In this document: piece by piece, positions 45,659-56,951 of the stretch
Layout: each line of letters begins with the position of its first letter
Position numbering within the stretch: position 1 is the stretch's first letter
Assembly (NCBI RefSeq): GCF_015057185.1
Contig: NZ_SVEV01000002.1
Location: forward strand, 88,577-152,576
From: Pseudobutyrivibrio sp.
GTDB lineage: Bacteria; Bacillota; Clostridia; Lachnospirales; Lachnospiraceae
Length of the DNA stretch: 64,000 bases
Direction of reading: 5' to 3'
Notes under the pieces: generated by a model
Database searches by the model: none
The model's input: the letters and a program-made list of their open reading frames with translations, nothing else
Told to the model about the DNA's origin: nothing
Translations under genes and position numbers: made by a program

Positions 45659-45690
45659 ATATGAAAATAAATTTCATATTGAGTTATAAT
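45659..45690 (+). promoter_or_regulatory. Promoter of murR with perfect inverted repeat
   Basis: ATATGAAA (45659-45666) and TTTCATAT (45672-45679) form a perfect 8-bp inverted repeat with a five-base centre. It lies between a likely -35 (ATGAAA at 45661) and -10 (TATAAT, 45685-45690). A repressor bound here would block RNA polymerase; the RpiR-family protein of the next gene is the obvious candidate. Confidence 0.7.
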
Positions 45691-45732
45691 AATTGAAGTA
45701 AACACATCAAAATTTATAATGGAGATATAGAG

Positions 45733-46581
45733 ATGGAAAAGGGATTGTTTTTTAGATTAAAAAACTACGAAGACTATGCAACTCCTGGAGAAAAGAATTT
45801 TATAGATACTCTCAGAAAGAACCCAGAGACATTTATAAATCTTGGATTAAAGGAGGTTGCAAAGCTATCTTACTCTTCTGAGGCAACGATTTATCGTCTG
45901 TGCAGAAAGCTTGATTATGATGGCTACAAACAATTTCAAAGTGCACTAGTTTACGAAGTTGCTTTGATGCAGGAGAGCAGAGCGGTATCCATGCAGGATA
46001 TCGATCCAGGACAATCAGTTGCGGACATTATCAAACGTGTCACATGGAAAAATATTGAATCTCTTGAAATGTCCACAAAGCTTGTAAAGCCAGAGGACAT
46101 AGAAAAGTGCGTGGATTTAATAGGAAATGCTAGAAACATAAATTTATTTGGCGTAGGCTCATCCCTTTTAGTGGCGAGAGATTTGTATTTGAAGCTGATA
46201 AGAATCGGCAAGCTTTGCAATATCTGTGATGATTTGCATTCTCAGATTCTCTATGCCAAAACAATGACAAAGGATGATTTGGCAATTGTAATCAGTTATT
46301 CAGGCCTTACCAAAGAAATGATTGAATGTGCCAATACAGCTAGGGAAAACAATGCTAAGGTTATAGCAATAACCCGTTCCTCTGGCTCTAAGCTAGGAAA
46401 ATATGCTGACATAAATTTAGAAGTGGCTGCCACAGAATTAATAGTCCGAAGTGGTGCCATGTCATCAAGAATTTCCCAACTGAACATGATAGATATTTTA
46501 TTTGTATCGTATGTAAATCGTCATTACGACGAGTTATATAAAAATTTCGCGAAAACACAAATTAAAAAAGAAGAAAAGTGA
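45733..46581 (+). CDS. murR: RpiR/MurR-family transcriptional regulator
   Basis: The 282-residue protein has an N-terminal HTH_6 domain (NLGLKEVAKLSYSSEATIYRL) and a C-terminal SIS sugar-phosphate domain (about 110-250; NLFGVGSSLLVARDL and VISYSGLTKEMI). MurR proteins sense MurNAc-6-P. Next to murQ, murP and mupG the role is very likely the same. The inverted repeat in its own promoter suggests autoregulation and possibly control of nagBA. Confidence 0.9.
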   Translation: MEKGLFFRLKNYEDYATPGEKNFIDTLRKNPETFINLGLKEVAKLSYSSEATIYRLCRKLDYDGYKQFQSALVYEVALMQESRAVSMQDIDPGQSVADIIKRVTWKNIESLEMSTKLVKPEDIEKCVDLIGNARNINLFGVGSSLLVARDLYLKLIRIGKLCNICDDLHSQILYAKTMTKDDLAIVISYSGLTKEMIECANTARENNAKVIAITRSSGSKLGKYADINLEVAATELIVRSGAMSSRISQLNMIDILFVSYVNRHYDELYKNFAKTQIKKEEK

Positions 46582-46612
46582 ATACTCGAGTAATTTAATG
46601 AAGGAGGTTTAG

Positions 46613-47506
46613 ATGATTAATCTTTCTAAGCTTTCAACAGAACAGCGGAACCAAAACAGTATGGATCTGGATCAGATGACACCACTTGAAATCGTTACCC
46701 TTATGAATAACGAGGACAAAATAGCGGTGGAATCTATTAAGGAGGTTCTTCCTCAGGTAGCCCAGACTATCACCTACGCTACAGAGAGCCTTAAATCAGG
46801 CGGCAGAATTATTTATTTGGGCGCAGGTACAAGTGGAAGACTTGGAGTGTTAGATGCAGCAGAATGTCCACCTACCTTTGGCGTCCCACCGGAGATGGTG
46901 GTTGGTCTGATTGCGGGAGGACCAAATGCATTTCTAAAAGCTATTGAGGGGGCTGAGGACAGCACAACCTTATGTGCAGAGGAACTTCAGGGCATCAATT
47001 TGACTTCAAAGGACATTGTTATAGGTCTTGCAGCCAGTGGACGTACACCTTATGTACTTCATGGTCTTAAATACGCAAGGTCGATAGGCTGCAGAACAGT
47101 TGCAATAGCCTGTACCAAGGACTCAGAAATTGGTAAGGAGGCTGACTTGGCAATCGAGCCTGTGACTGGTCCGGAGGTTTTGACAGGTTCCACTAGATTG
47201 AAAGCAGGAACAGCACAAAAACTTATACTCAATATGATTTCCACCGGAAGCATGGTTGGAATCGGTAAGGTCTACCAAAACCTTATGGTAGATGTTCAAC
47301 AAACAAATGAGAAATTAAAAGTTCGCGCTCAAAATATAACAATGGAGGCAACTGGTTGCTCAAGAGAAACAGCGGAAGAAGTATTATCAAAAGCGAAAGG
47401 GGAGGTGAAAACAGCGATAATAATGATTCTTTTGGGCGTTGATTATGACGCAGCAAAAGCGCGACTTAAGGATTCAGAGGACAAAATAAGAATCGCGGTT
47501 GAATGA
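46613..47506 (+). CDS. murQ: N-acetylmuramic acid 6-phosphate etherase
   Basis: GGAGG precedes ATG 46613. The 297-residue SIS-fold enzyme has STEQRNQNSMDLDQM, IIYLGAGTSGRLGVLDAAECPPTF, VVGLIAGG and LNMISTGSMV, all typical of MurQ. It splits the lactyl ether of MurNAc-6-P to give GlcNAc-6-P, the substrate of nagA encoded on the other side of murR. Confidence 0.95.
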   Translation: MINLSKLSTEQRNQNSMDLDQMTPLEIVTLMNNEDKIAVESIKEVLPQVAQTITYATESLKSGGRIIYLGAGTSGRLGVLDAAECPPTFGVPPEMVVGLIAGGPNAFLKAIEGAEDSTTLCAEELQGINLTSKDIVIGLAASGRTPYVLHGLKYARSIGCRTVAIACTKDSEIGKEADLAIEPVTGPEVLTGSTRLKAGTAQKLILNMISTGSMVGIGKVYQNLMVDVQQTNEKLKVRAQNITMEATGCSRETAEEVLSKAKGEVKTAIIMILLGVDYDAAKARLKDSEDKIRIAVE

Positions 47507-47522
47507 AAAAGGAGAATTAATT

Positions 47523-48941
47523 ATGGATGTGAAAAATGTAAGTAGATTGCTTTTAGAGCATCTCGGGGGAAAAGAAAACATAATTAGTAATGAAGCTTGT
47601 ATGACAAGATTGCGCGTTGGCGTAAAGGATTTTTCAAAGGTGTCTGTTGATGAAATCAAGAAAATCGATGGTGTAATGGGAGTGGTTGAATCTGATACAC
47701 TTCAGATTGTTTTTGGCCCAGGCACAGTAACTAAAGTTTTGGATGCATTTTCTGAATTAACAGGTATCCCTAAGGGAACAGTTGCAGATGATGTAAATGC
47801 AGTAGCTAAAGAAAACAAGGCTGCTCAAAAGGCTAAATATGACAAGCCAGTCCAGAACTTCTTAAAGAGAATAGCAAATATCTTTGTTCCATTGTTACCA
47901 GGTATTATTGCAGCTGGTCTTATCAATGGTTTAACAAATGTAATAAATGTAACTACAGGTGGAGCATTATCGGGAATTTGGTGGTATGAATGTATCCACA
48001 CAATGGGTTGGGCCCTCTTTGCTTACCTTGCAATTTTTGTAGGCTACAATGCAGCTAGAGAATTTGGTGGTTCACCAATCCTCGGCGGTATCGCTGGTGC
48101 TATTTGTATTTCAAATGCAGCAATGCCACTTCTTGCAACCTACAACGATGCTCAGATTATTCTACCAATGACTGGCGCAGCATATAACCCAGCCAACGGT
48201 GGTTTGATTGCAGCTCTTATCGCTGGTGTATTCTTTGCATGGTTGGAAAAGAAAATCAGAAAAGTAATGCCTAACATAATCGATACATTTATCTCACCAC
48301 TGCTTGTTTTGATTATCGGTAGTTTGGCAGTTGTCATTATCATTCAGCCAGTTGGCGCTGTATTGACAAAGGGCATCTATACTGTTATGAATTTTGTATA
48401 CGGAAGTCTTGGAGTAGTAGGTGGATACATTCTTTCAGCAGGATTCCTCCCACTTGTTGCTGTAGGTTTGCATCAGGCACTTACTCCAATCCATGCTATG
48501 CTTAATGATCCAGCTGGTCCAACAGAAGGTATCAACTACCTTTTACCAATCCTTATGATGGCTGGCGGTGGCCAGGTAGGTGCAGGTCTTGCATTGTATG
48601 TTAAGACAAAAAATGCAAAGCTCAAGAGATTTATCCGCGATTCAATTCCAGTAGGTATTCTTGGTATCGGTGAGCCATTAATGTACGCTGTTACATTACC
48701 TCTTGGAAAAGCATTTATCACAGCTTGCCTTGGTGCAGGATTTGGTGGAATAGTTGCATCACTCTTCCATATTGGTACAGTATCACAGGGCGTATCAGGA
48801 TTGTTTGGATTGTTAATCGTTGAGCCAGGACATCAGTTCCAGTATGTAATCGCAATGCTTTGCGCATACATCGGTGGCTTTGTTGTTACATGGTTATTCG
48901 GTGTTGACGAAGACAGAATTAATGAAATATATGGTGAATAA
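47523..48941 (+). CDS. murP: PTS EIIBC for N-acetylmuramic acid or its disaccharide
   Basis: ATG 47523 follows AAAAGGAG. EIIB (1-85) holds the phosphorylated Cys in NEACMTRLRV; EIIC (about 110-470) has 8-10 membrane segments with GIGEPLMYAVTLP. No EIIA is fused; the single EIIA at 54030 may serve. In S. aureus and Bacillus this arrangement takes up MurNAc or MurNAc-GlcNAc. The neighbouring mupG favours the disaccharide. Confidence 0.88.
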   Translation: MDVKNVSRLLLEHLGGKENIISNEACMTRLRVGVKDFSKVSVDEIKKIDGVMGVVESDTLQIVFGPGTVTKVLDAFSELTGIPKGTVADDVNAVAKENKAAQKAKYDKPVQNFLKRIANIFVPLLPGIIAAGLINGLTNVINVTTGGALSGIWWYECIHTMGWALFAYLAIFVGYNAAREFGGSPILGGIAGAICISNAAMPLLATYNDAQIILPMTGAAYNPANGGLIAALIAGVFFAWLEKKIRKVMPNIIDTFISPLLVLIIGSLAVVIIIQPVGAVLTKGIYTVMNFVYGSLGVVGGYILSAGFLPLVAVGLHQALTPIHAMLNDPAGPTEGINYLLPILMMAGGGQVGAGLALYVKTKNAKLKRFIRDSIPVGILGIGEPLMYAVTLPLGKAFITACLGAGFGGIVASLFHIGTVSQGVSGLFGLLIVEPGHQFQYVIAMLCAYIGGFVVTWLFGVDEDRINEIYGE

Positions 48942-48952
48942 GAGGTAGAGTA

Positions 48953-49996
48953 TTGAAAACTGGTATTTCAATCTATCTTTCATCTGGTCTTGAAAAGAAT
49001 GAGGAGGTAATCCGTAAGGCAAAAAATGCGGGAGCAGCTTACGGCTTTACCTCCCTTCATATTCCAGAGGAAGATTATAATGACTATAAAAAACGAGTTC
49101 TAGAATTATTAAATCTAGCCAAGTCTGCAGGGATAGAGTTGACCATGGACGTTGATGGTGAGACTCCAGATAGACTAGGTTTAAAGGCTATGGAAAATCT
49201 ATTGGATTTTGGAGTAACTTCCATCCGGCTAGACTACGGATTCTCAGATGAGGATGTTGTTAACCTATCCAAGCATTTTAAAATCGTTTGGAACGCATCA
49301 ACAATCTCACCATTTGATATAAAAAAATGGGAGCGTCTTGGTGCTGATGTTAGTAGATTCGAGGCTTGTCACAACTATTACCCAAAGCCTTATACAGGAC
49401 TTAGCCTAGAAAAGGTAAAGGAGATTAATTCTAACCTAAAGCTGTTGGGTTACAATGTTTCTGCATTCATTCCAGGGGATAAGGATTTCCGTGGTCCTTT
49501 GTGTCAGGGACTTCCTACCATCGAAGATCATAGGAATGCTAAGGAGCAGGTAGCTCTAAATATGCTTCAGCTGTATAACGTAAATACGGATATAGTCATG
49601 ATTGGAGATGTGGATTTATCTGATGATGGCTGGTCTGCCCTTAAGGATTTAAGCAAGGGCTATGTCAGATTAGGCGCAGATCTTTCTGATTTTGGAAGCG
49701 ACCTCATTGGAAAAATCAATCACGAGCGCCCAGATTCTAGCTCATACATAATTCGTTCTCAGGAATCTAGGGCATGGTTTAAAGACGCTTCTATAGCTCC
49801 TAAAAATACAGTAGCTTGTAAACCAGGTTCCATTTGCATAGGAAATGATAGATACTTGAGATACAAGGGCGAAATAGAAATCTGCCGAACTGAGCGCCCG
49901 GCAGATGAAAGAGTAAATGTAATTGGTCAGGTACGTAAGGAAGATTTAAAATACCTGCCATATATCTGTGATGGCATGGGATTTGTGTTGGTATAA
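48953..49996 (+). CDS. mupG: 6-phospho-N-acetylmuramidase (MupG, former DUF871)
   Basis: TTG 48953 follows GAGGTAGAG, 11 bases after murP. The 347-residue protein has the DUF871 hallmarks: GISIYLSSGLEKNEEVI, GFTSLHIPEED, DVDGETPDRLG, SIRLDYGF, NYYPKPYTGLS and FIPGDKDFRGPLCQGLPTIE. MupG splits MurNAc-6-P-GlcNAc inside the cell into MurNAc-6-P and GlcNAc. It completes the path murP-mupG-murQ-nagA-nagB. Confidence 0.9.
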   Translation: MKTGISIYLSSGLEKNEEVIRKAKNAGAAYGFTSLHIPEEDYNDYKKRVLELLNLAKSAGIELTMDVDGETPDRLGLKAMENLLDFGVTSIRLDYGFSDEDVVNLSKHFKIVWNASTISPFDIKKWERLGADVSRFEACHNYYPKPYTGLSLEKVKEINSNLKLLGYNVSAFIPGDKDFRGPLCQGLPTIEDHRNAKEQVALNMLQLYNVNTDIVMIGDVDLSDDGWSALKDLSKGYVRLGADLSDFGSDLIGKINHERPDSSSYIIRSQESRAWFKDASIAPKNTVACKPGSICIGNDRYLRYKGEIEICRTERPADERVNVIGQVRKEDLKYLPYICDGMGFVLV

Positions 49997-50091
49997 ATTT
50001 AGATAGCAGAATTGATGGGGAACAAATAGAGCCGTATAGTTTTATATATAATTTATAATTATATCAGGATGATTTTGTTTATTTTTCTCTA

Positions 50092-50120
50092 TTGAATCAA
50101 ACATTTGATGATGTTATATT
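50092..50120 (+). promoter_or_regulatory. Predicted sigma-A promoter of the beta-glucoside operon
   Basis: TTGAAT (50092-50097) and TATATT (50115-50120) are 17 bases apart; transcription would begin near 50127, five bases before the RAT element. Confidence 0.7.
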
Positions 50121-50131
50121 TTACACATATT

Positions 50132-50160
50132 AAGGATTGTTACTTTCGAGGCATTACCTT
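50132..50160 (+). promoter_or_regulatory. RAT antiterminator site 1
   Basis: The 29-base imperfect palindrome starts AAGGATTGTTAC and ends GGCATTACCTT, matching the ribonucleic antiterminator target of BglG/LicT proteins. It overlaps the 5' arm of the terminator at 50156, so protein binding excludes termination. Confidence 0.88.
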
Positions 50161-50192
50161 TTCGGATTACTATGTTCGAAAAGGTTTTTTTT
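50156..50192 (+). terminator. Leader terminator 1, controlled by RAT 1
   Basis: ACCTTTTCG (50156-50164) pairs with CGAAAAGGT (50177-50185), followed by eight T. It precedes the antiterminator gene. Confidence 0.88.
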
Positions 50193-50221
50193 ATGTCGTA
50201 AAGAAACTAGAAAGGCCCGAC

Positions 50222-51082
50222 ATGCAAATTATAAAAAAGATTAATAATAATGTGGCCATAGGAAAAGATGGGAATGATAGGGAAGTAATAGTTATGGGAA
50301 AAGGAATTGGATTTCCTTCAATGCCTTATGAAGTTACAGACTTATCATTAATAGATAGAACCTATTACAACATAGATCCTAGCCATCAAAAATTGTTAGA
50401 GACTGTACCGTCAGAGCTACTTAGTTTTGTAAGTCATTTAGTTGATGTTGCTACAGATAAACTAGATGGAGAATTAAATCCAAATCTTGTGTTTATCTTA
50501 GCTGATCACATTAATTTTGCCATTAATCGAACAAGACAGGGAATGACTTTAGGCTTGCCATATTCAGAAGAGTTAGCATTTCATTACCCTGATATTAACA
50601 AACTTGCCATATGGATGGTAAAAAGAATAAATGAGTGGGCAGATATTCACCTTGAAAAAGGAGAGGTTACAAGTTTAGTAATCCACTTAATGGGGGCTCT
50701 ACAAAAGCCAACAGTAGTTGGTGAGACGACAGAAAAAAGAACAGAAAGAATCATTAGAAAACTAGATAATATTATATCAACTGAGTTAGATATAGAAATT
50801 GATAAAAAGACTTTTTATTATTTCAGATATAAAAATCACATAAAGTATTTCGTCAGAAGAAGAGAACGAAATGAGCAGTATAGTCAAAACTCAGATTTAA
50901 TAAAAAGCTTAAAAGACATTCACCCTAAACAATATGAATGTGTTATGAAGGTCAATGAGTATTTGACAAATGAATTTGAAGTTCCATGTTCTGAAGAGGA
51001 ACTGGGATATTTATTATTACATATAGTTGGATTATCCACACAAGAGGATCGTAACCAATTGGGCGTCACCTCAGAGAAGTAA
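50222..51082 (+). CDS. licT: BglG/LicT-family transcription antiterminator
   Basis: ATG 50222 has AAAGG six bases upstream. The 286-residue protein starts with the RNA-binding CAT domain (MQIIKKINNNVAIGKDGN and MGKGIGF), then two PRD domains (about 65-170 and 175-280) with the phosphorylated His in LADHINFAINR and LVIHLMGALQ-like positions. It binds the RAT RNA sites and lets transcription through when the PTS sugar is present. Its own 3' end holds RAT 2. Confidence 0.93.
   Translation: MQIIKKINNNVAIGKDGNDREVIVMGKGIGFPSMPYEVTDLSLIDRTYYNIDPSHQKLLETVPSELLSFVSHLVDVATDKLDGELNPNLVFILADHINFAINRTRQGMTLGLPYSEELAFHYPDINKLAIWMVKRINEWADIHLEKGEVTSLVIHLMGALQKPTVVGETTEKRTERIIRKLDNIISTELDIEIDKKTFYYFRYKNHIKYFVRRRERNEQYSQNSDLIKSLKDIHPKQYECVMKVNEYLTNEFEVPCSEEELGYLLLHIVGLSTQEDRNQLGVTSEK
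51044..51072 (+). promoter_or_regulatory. RAT antiterminator site 2, inside the licT 3' end
   Basis: The 29-base site starts GAGGATCGTAAC and ends GGCGTCACCTC, with 18 of 29 positions equal to RAT 1 and the same GGAT-GT-AC ... GGC-T-ACCT frame. It lies in the last 13 codons of licT and overlaps the 5' arm of the next terminator. Confidence 0.8.
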
Positions 51083-51111
51083 GCGTGTCTTACTATCTCT
51101 GGGGTTTTTTT
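51068..51111 (+). terminator. Terminator 2, between licT and EIIBC
   Basis: ACCTCAGAGAAGTAAG (51068-51083) pairs with CTTACTATCTCTGGGGT (51089-51105), with one mismatch and wobble, then seven T. The 5' arm contains the licT stop codon. Confidence 0.85.
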
Positions 51112-51153
51112 ATATTTAAATAGTCGTATGGACTTAAAACTTAAGGAGAAAAA

Positions 51154-54011
<2,858 letters not shown>

Positions 54012-54029
54012 AAATACAAAGGTGTAGTT

Positions 54030-54527
54030 ATGGAATTATTAGATTTATTCAAAAAAGAAGCTGTAGAATACCCACTGTCAATCGGTGCTACCGGAACTGG
54101 AAAGATTATTGCAATGGAGGATATTCCAGACGCTGTGTTTGCACAAGGGATGGTTGGACCATGTATTGGAATTGAACCAACTAATGGAACTATAGTATCA
54201 CCATGCGATGGAAAAATTCTTCAGTTATCAGATACATTACATGCATTTGGAATAGAGGGCATCGGAGGTGTGCAGATACTCGTGCATATAGGAATAGATA
54301 CTGTAAGCATGAATGGAGATGGATTTACATCCAATGTGAAGGTAGGAGATGTAGTAAAAAAAGGTCAGCCAATAGTCAATGTTGATTTAGATAAGGTTAA
54401 GGCTGCAGGACATCCAACTGTCGTAATTACAATTCTATCAAATGCAAATAATTATACTGATATTGAATTTACTAAACTGGTAAGTGTTGAAATATCTGAC
54501 GAATTGGTTAGCATTAATAAAAACTAA
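54030..54527 (+). CDS. PTS EIIA, glucose (Crr) family
   Basis: The 165-residue protein has the Crr fold motifs GKIIAMEDIPDAVFAQGMVG and LVHIGIDTVSMNG, with the phosphorylated His in VHIGIDT. It is the EIIA needed by the EIIBC at 51154 and perhaps by the MurP-like EIIBC at 47523. It closes the beta-glucoside operon. Confidence 0.92.
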   Translation: MELLDLFKKEAVEYPLSIGATGTGKIIAMEDIPDAVFAQGMVGPCIGIEPTNGTIVSPCDGKILQLSDTLHAFGIEGIGGVQILVHIGIDTVSMNGDGFTSNVKVGDVVKKGQPIVNVDLDKVKAAGHPTVVITILSNANNYTDIEFTKLVSVEISDELVSINKN

Positions 54528-54639
54528 CTTGATTAAATATGTTGTGATAATGTTAATGGGGTGCTTTTTATGGCATCATTATCCCATAGTTAATAAACAG
54601 CCCCTGTTATCGGTATAAAATAATAAGCATTAAGTAAAG

Positions 54640-54705
54640 GCCCATCAAGAGACCATGGAATAAATCAAAAGTATTTATCCTTTAAGAGTTCTTGATGGGC
54701 TATTT
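54640..54705 (+). terminator. Terminator after the beta-glucoside operon
   Basis: GCCCATCAAG (54640-54649) pairs with CTTGATGGGC (54691-54700), followed by TATTTTG. The loop is 41 bases long, which is unusual. Confidence 0.6.
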
Positions 54706-54788
54706 TGTTAGAAAGAATAGTTTAAATTCTTACTCTAAATACTTATAATGAGAAAAACATGTACTTAGCGTTCATAGAGGGAGATTAA

Positions 54789-55238
54789 ATGGATATTAGA
54801 ATAGCAACAAGTAAAGACATAGACACCTTGATGGATATTCGTCTTGAAATGCTTCGAGTTGTAAACCATATGGAAGAGGACGAACCGTTTAGTGAACAAT
54901 TATTAGGATGTAGCAAAGACTATTTTCTAAATGGCAATCAAACTACCTGCCTTGCTTTTGATGGCGATAAAGCTATTGGTTGTGCAAGTATTTCATATAT
55001 CGAGGTAATGCCAACCTTTTCCCATCCGACAGGAAAAAGAGCTCATCTTATGAATGTTTATACCAATAAGAACTACCAGAGACAAGGCATAGCAAAACAG
55101 ATGGTAAATCTTCTTATAGATGATGCTAGGGAAAAGCATTCCACAGAAATAAGTCTAGATGCTACGGACGAAGGTAGACCATTGTATGAAAAGCTTGGGT
55201 TTAAGGTATCTGATGAATGTATGGTAATGAGTATATAG
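54789..55238 (+). CDS. GNAT-family N-acetyltransferase
   Basis: GAGGGAG precedes ATG 54789. The 149-residue protein has the acetyl-CoA binding pattern NVYTNKNYQRQGIAKQMVNLL (R-x-x-G-x-A type) and the final strand LYEKLGFKVSDE. It transfers an acetyl group to an amine; substrate unknown. Confidence 0.9.
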   Translation: MDIRIATSKDIDTLMDIRLEMLRVVNHMEEDEPFSEQLLGCSKDYFLNGNQTTCLAFDGDKAIGCASISYIEVMPTFSHPTGKRAHLMNVYTNKNYQRQGIAKQMVNLLIDDAREKHSTEISLDATDEGRPLYEKLGFKVSDECMVMSI

Positions 55239-55257
55239 TAAAAAGGAGAGACTAGTT

Positions 55258-55512
55258 ATGGCGTACACAGATAACAAAGTAAAGGTTACAGTAGTAGAAA
55301 GTCATTGCCCTAAGTACAAAGAGGGGGATGTTATTTGTTTTGTAGGAAGCGACCTGGACAAAGAAAACAGTGATAATGTTTGTATGGTTGCTATGCAGGC
55401 AATATATCCATTTATTTATGCATTTAGAAGAGGGGGCAATCTTAAGAATGGCCCTTATCAGTGCATTGATTGTGGAGAGACAGTAATATTTAATATCGAA
55501 GTCGAAGATTAA
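55258..55512 (+). CDS. Small TIGR04076-type protein
   Basis: AAAAAGGAGAG precedes ATG 55258. The 84-residue protein has KVTVVESHCPKYKEGDVICF, then AMQAIYPFIYAFRRG and a CxxC pair (CIDCGE), which fits the TIGR04076 family of small Cys-containing proteins of anaerobes. No function is known to me. It lies between an acetyltransferase and a PhzF-type gene. Confidence 0.75.
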   Translation: MAYTDNKVKVTVVESHCPKYKEGDVICFVGSDLDKENSDNVCMVAMQAIYPFIYAFRRGGNLKNGPYQCIDCGETVIFNIEVED

Positions 55513-55537
55513 CATGAATACGAGGGGGAACCATATT

Positions 55538-56320
55538 ATGAAGCAATATATAGTAGATGCATTTACAAACACACCTTTTGCAGGTAATCCAGCTGCAGTG
55601 TGTGTTATGGATAGCTGGCCATCAGAAGAATCAATGATGAAGCTGGCAATGGAAAATAATCTGTCTGAAACAGCGTTTATTGTAAAAGATGAACAGGGCT
55701 ATCACTTACGTTGGTTTACACCAGGTTCAGAGGTAGAACTATGTGGACATGCAACCCTTGCATCTTCATTTGTAATACTAAATTACATAGAAAAGGATTC
55801 AGACCTAGTTGAATTCAACACTCTCAGCGGAAAACTTACAGTAAGGAGAAATGGAAATCTCTTGGAAATGAATTTCCCTACATATGAACAGCCTGAAATT
55901 CCTGTTACAGATGAAATGGAAGAAGCTTACGGCGTTCGCCCTATAAAGGCTCTTCTTGGACCAGACCTTCTCTGCATTTTTGAATCAGAAGAACAGATAA
56001 GAAATATGAATCCTGATCAGATGAAGCTCTCAAAGCTTCCAGGCAGAGGACAGGATGCTACAGCAAGAGGAAAAGATGTAGATTGTGTCTCAAGAACTTT
56101 CTTTCCTAAACTTCTTGTTGCAGAAGACCCAGTATGTGGTTCAGCTCACTGTCAGATAGCAGCATATTGGTCTGACGTGCTTAACAAGAAAGAAATAAAA
56201 GCTTACCAGGCTTCACAGCGTGGTGGATATGTACATTGTAGACTAGAGGATAATGATCGAATCACTATCAGTGGAGAAGCTACACTAGTTGCTATATCAG
56301 AGATTGTGGCTGAATTATAA
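55538..56320 (+). CDS. PhzF-family isomerase/epimerase-like protein
   Basis: ATG 55538 follows GAGGGGGAA. The 260-residue protein has VDAFTNTPFAGNPAAVCV, NNLSETAFIV (the catalytic Glu of PhzF is in this motif), LCGHATLAS and EDPVCGSAHCQIAAYW, typical of the PhzF/DapF-like fold. Substrate unknown. The name 'phenazine biosynthesis' should not be read as evidence of phenazines. Confidence 0.9.
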   Translation: MKQYIVDAFTNTPFAGNPAAVCVMDSWPSEESMMKLAMENNLSETAFIVKDEQGYHLRWFTPGSEVELCGHATLASSFVILNYIEKDSDLVEFNTLSGKLTVRRNGNLLEMNFPTYEQPEIPVTDEMEEAYGVRPIKALLGPDLLCIFESEEQIRNMNPDQMKLSKLPGRGQDATARGKDVDCVSRTFFPKLLVAEDPVCGSAHCQIAAYWSDVLNKKEIKAYQASQRGGYVHCRLEDNDRITISGEATLVAISEIVAEL

Positions 56321-56380
56321 CTTACGAAGGAACAATTGCTTACAGTAGTAACAAAAAGATATAATTGAATCGAGAATAGG

Positions 56381-56474
56381 AAAGGAGGACATTGCCGATG
56401 ATCAATTCCTCAAACTTTCTCCACATTGTGGAGACCTAAACTCTACACTGCGGGTTCAAGCTAAGCTTACCCGC
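56381..56474 (+). other. Strong ribosome site, mini-ORF and two hairpins of unknown role
   Basis: AAAGGAGG (56381-56388) stands nine bases before ATG 56398, which opens a 13-codon frame (MINSSNFLHIVET) ending at 56439. Two hairpins follow: CTCCAC-ATT-GTGGAG (56419-56433) and GCGGGT...ACCCGC (56450-56474). It may be a leader peptide with structured RNA or the scarred start of the decayed gene behind it. Confidence 0.4.
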
Positions 56475-56477
56475 TAA

Positions 56478-56828
56478 AATATACAAGGCTGCAGAGAGAA
56501 CTCCCTGCATCCAAAAACACTTGATTTGATAAGAAAATTCAATGATGCAAAAAAGCCAATAGCGACTGTATGTGTTGCTGCATTTGCATTAGCTGAAAGT
56601 GGAATCTTAAAAGACAGAAAGGCTACTGTCTATCATTTAGATAACGGAAAAACTCAAAAAGAGTTAGCTGAATACGGTGTGAATGTAATAAATGAGCCGG
56701 TGGTAGTGGACGAGAATATTATCACCTCATATTGTTCACAGACAGCACCATTAGTAGCATTCAAACTACTGGAAATGCTCATAGGTGTGGAAAAGACAAA
56801 AGAAGTAAGCGCAGCAATGGGATACTAA
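56478..56828 (+). pseudogene. DJ-1/PfpI-family protein, N-terminus missing
   Basis: The open frame begins after a stop at 56475 and reads GCRENSLHPKTLDLIRKF, then IATVCVAAFALAESGIL (the nucleophile-Cys elbow of the DJ-1 superfamily), ATVYH and SYCSQTAPLVAFKLLEML. About 70 N-terminal residues normally present are absent, and a TTG at 56526 would remove even more. So it is a truncated copy. Translation of a short fragment cannot be excluded. Confidence 0.7.
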
Positions 56829-56843
56829 GAAAGGAATAAAGCT

Positions 56844-56918
56844 ATGGCAGAGATTGATAGATTAAAGGATATTGTTGAAACACTTAGAAGAAATAGATTT
56901 AACGGATTAATCACATGA
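56844..56918 (+). CDS. Possible 24-residue peptide
   Basis: AGAAAGGA eight bases before ATG 56844 and a 24-codon frame (MAEIDRLKDIVETLRRNRFN plus GLIT). The start resembles the first helix of MazG-type pyrophosphohydrolases, so it may be a remnant. Weakly supported. Confidence 0.3.
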   Translation: MAEIDRLKDIVETLRRNRFNGLIT

Positions 56919-56951
56919 TGATGATATTATTATTCCATGGAGGGTTGAGCT

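Noticed and set aside
54527..54640. Possible riboswitch or small RNA in the gap after the EIIA gene
   Set aside because: GATAATG and CATTATC can pair, but there is no consistent longer stem and no known motif; I see nothing firm apart from the later terminator.
55538..56320. Phenazine biosynthesis
   Set aside because: Only the broad PhzF fold is present; no other phenazine genes are in the window.
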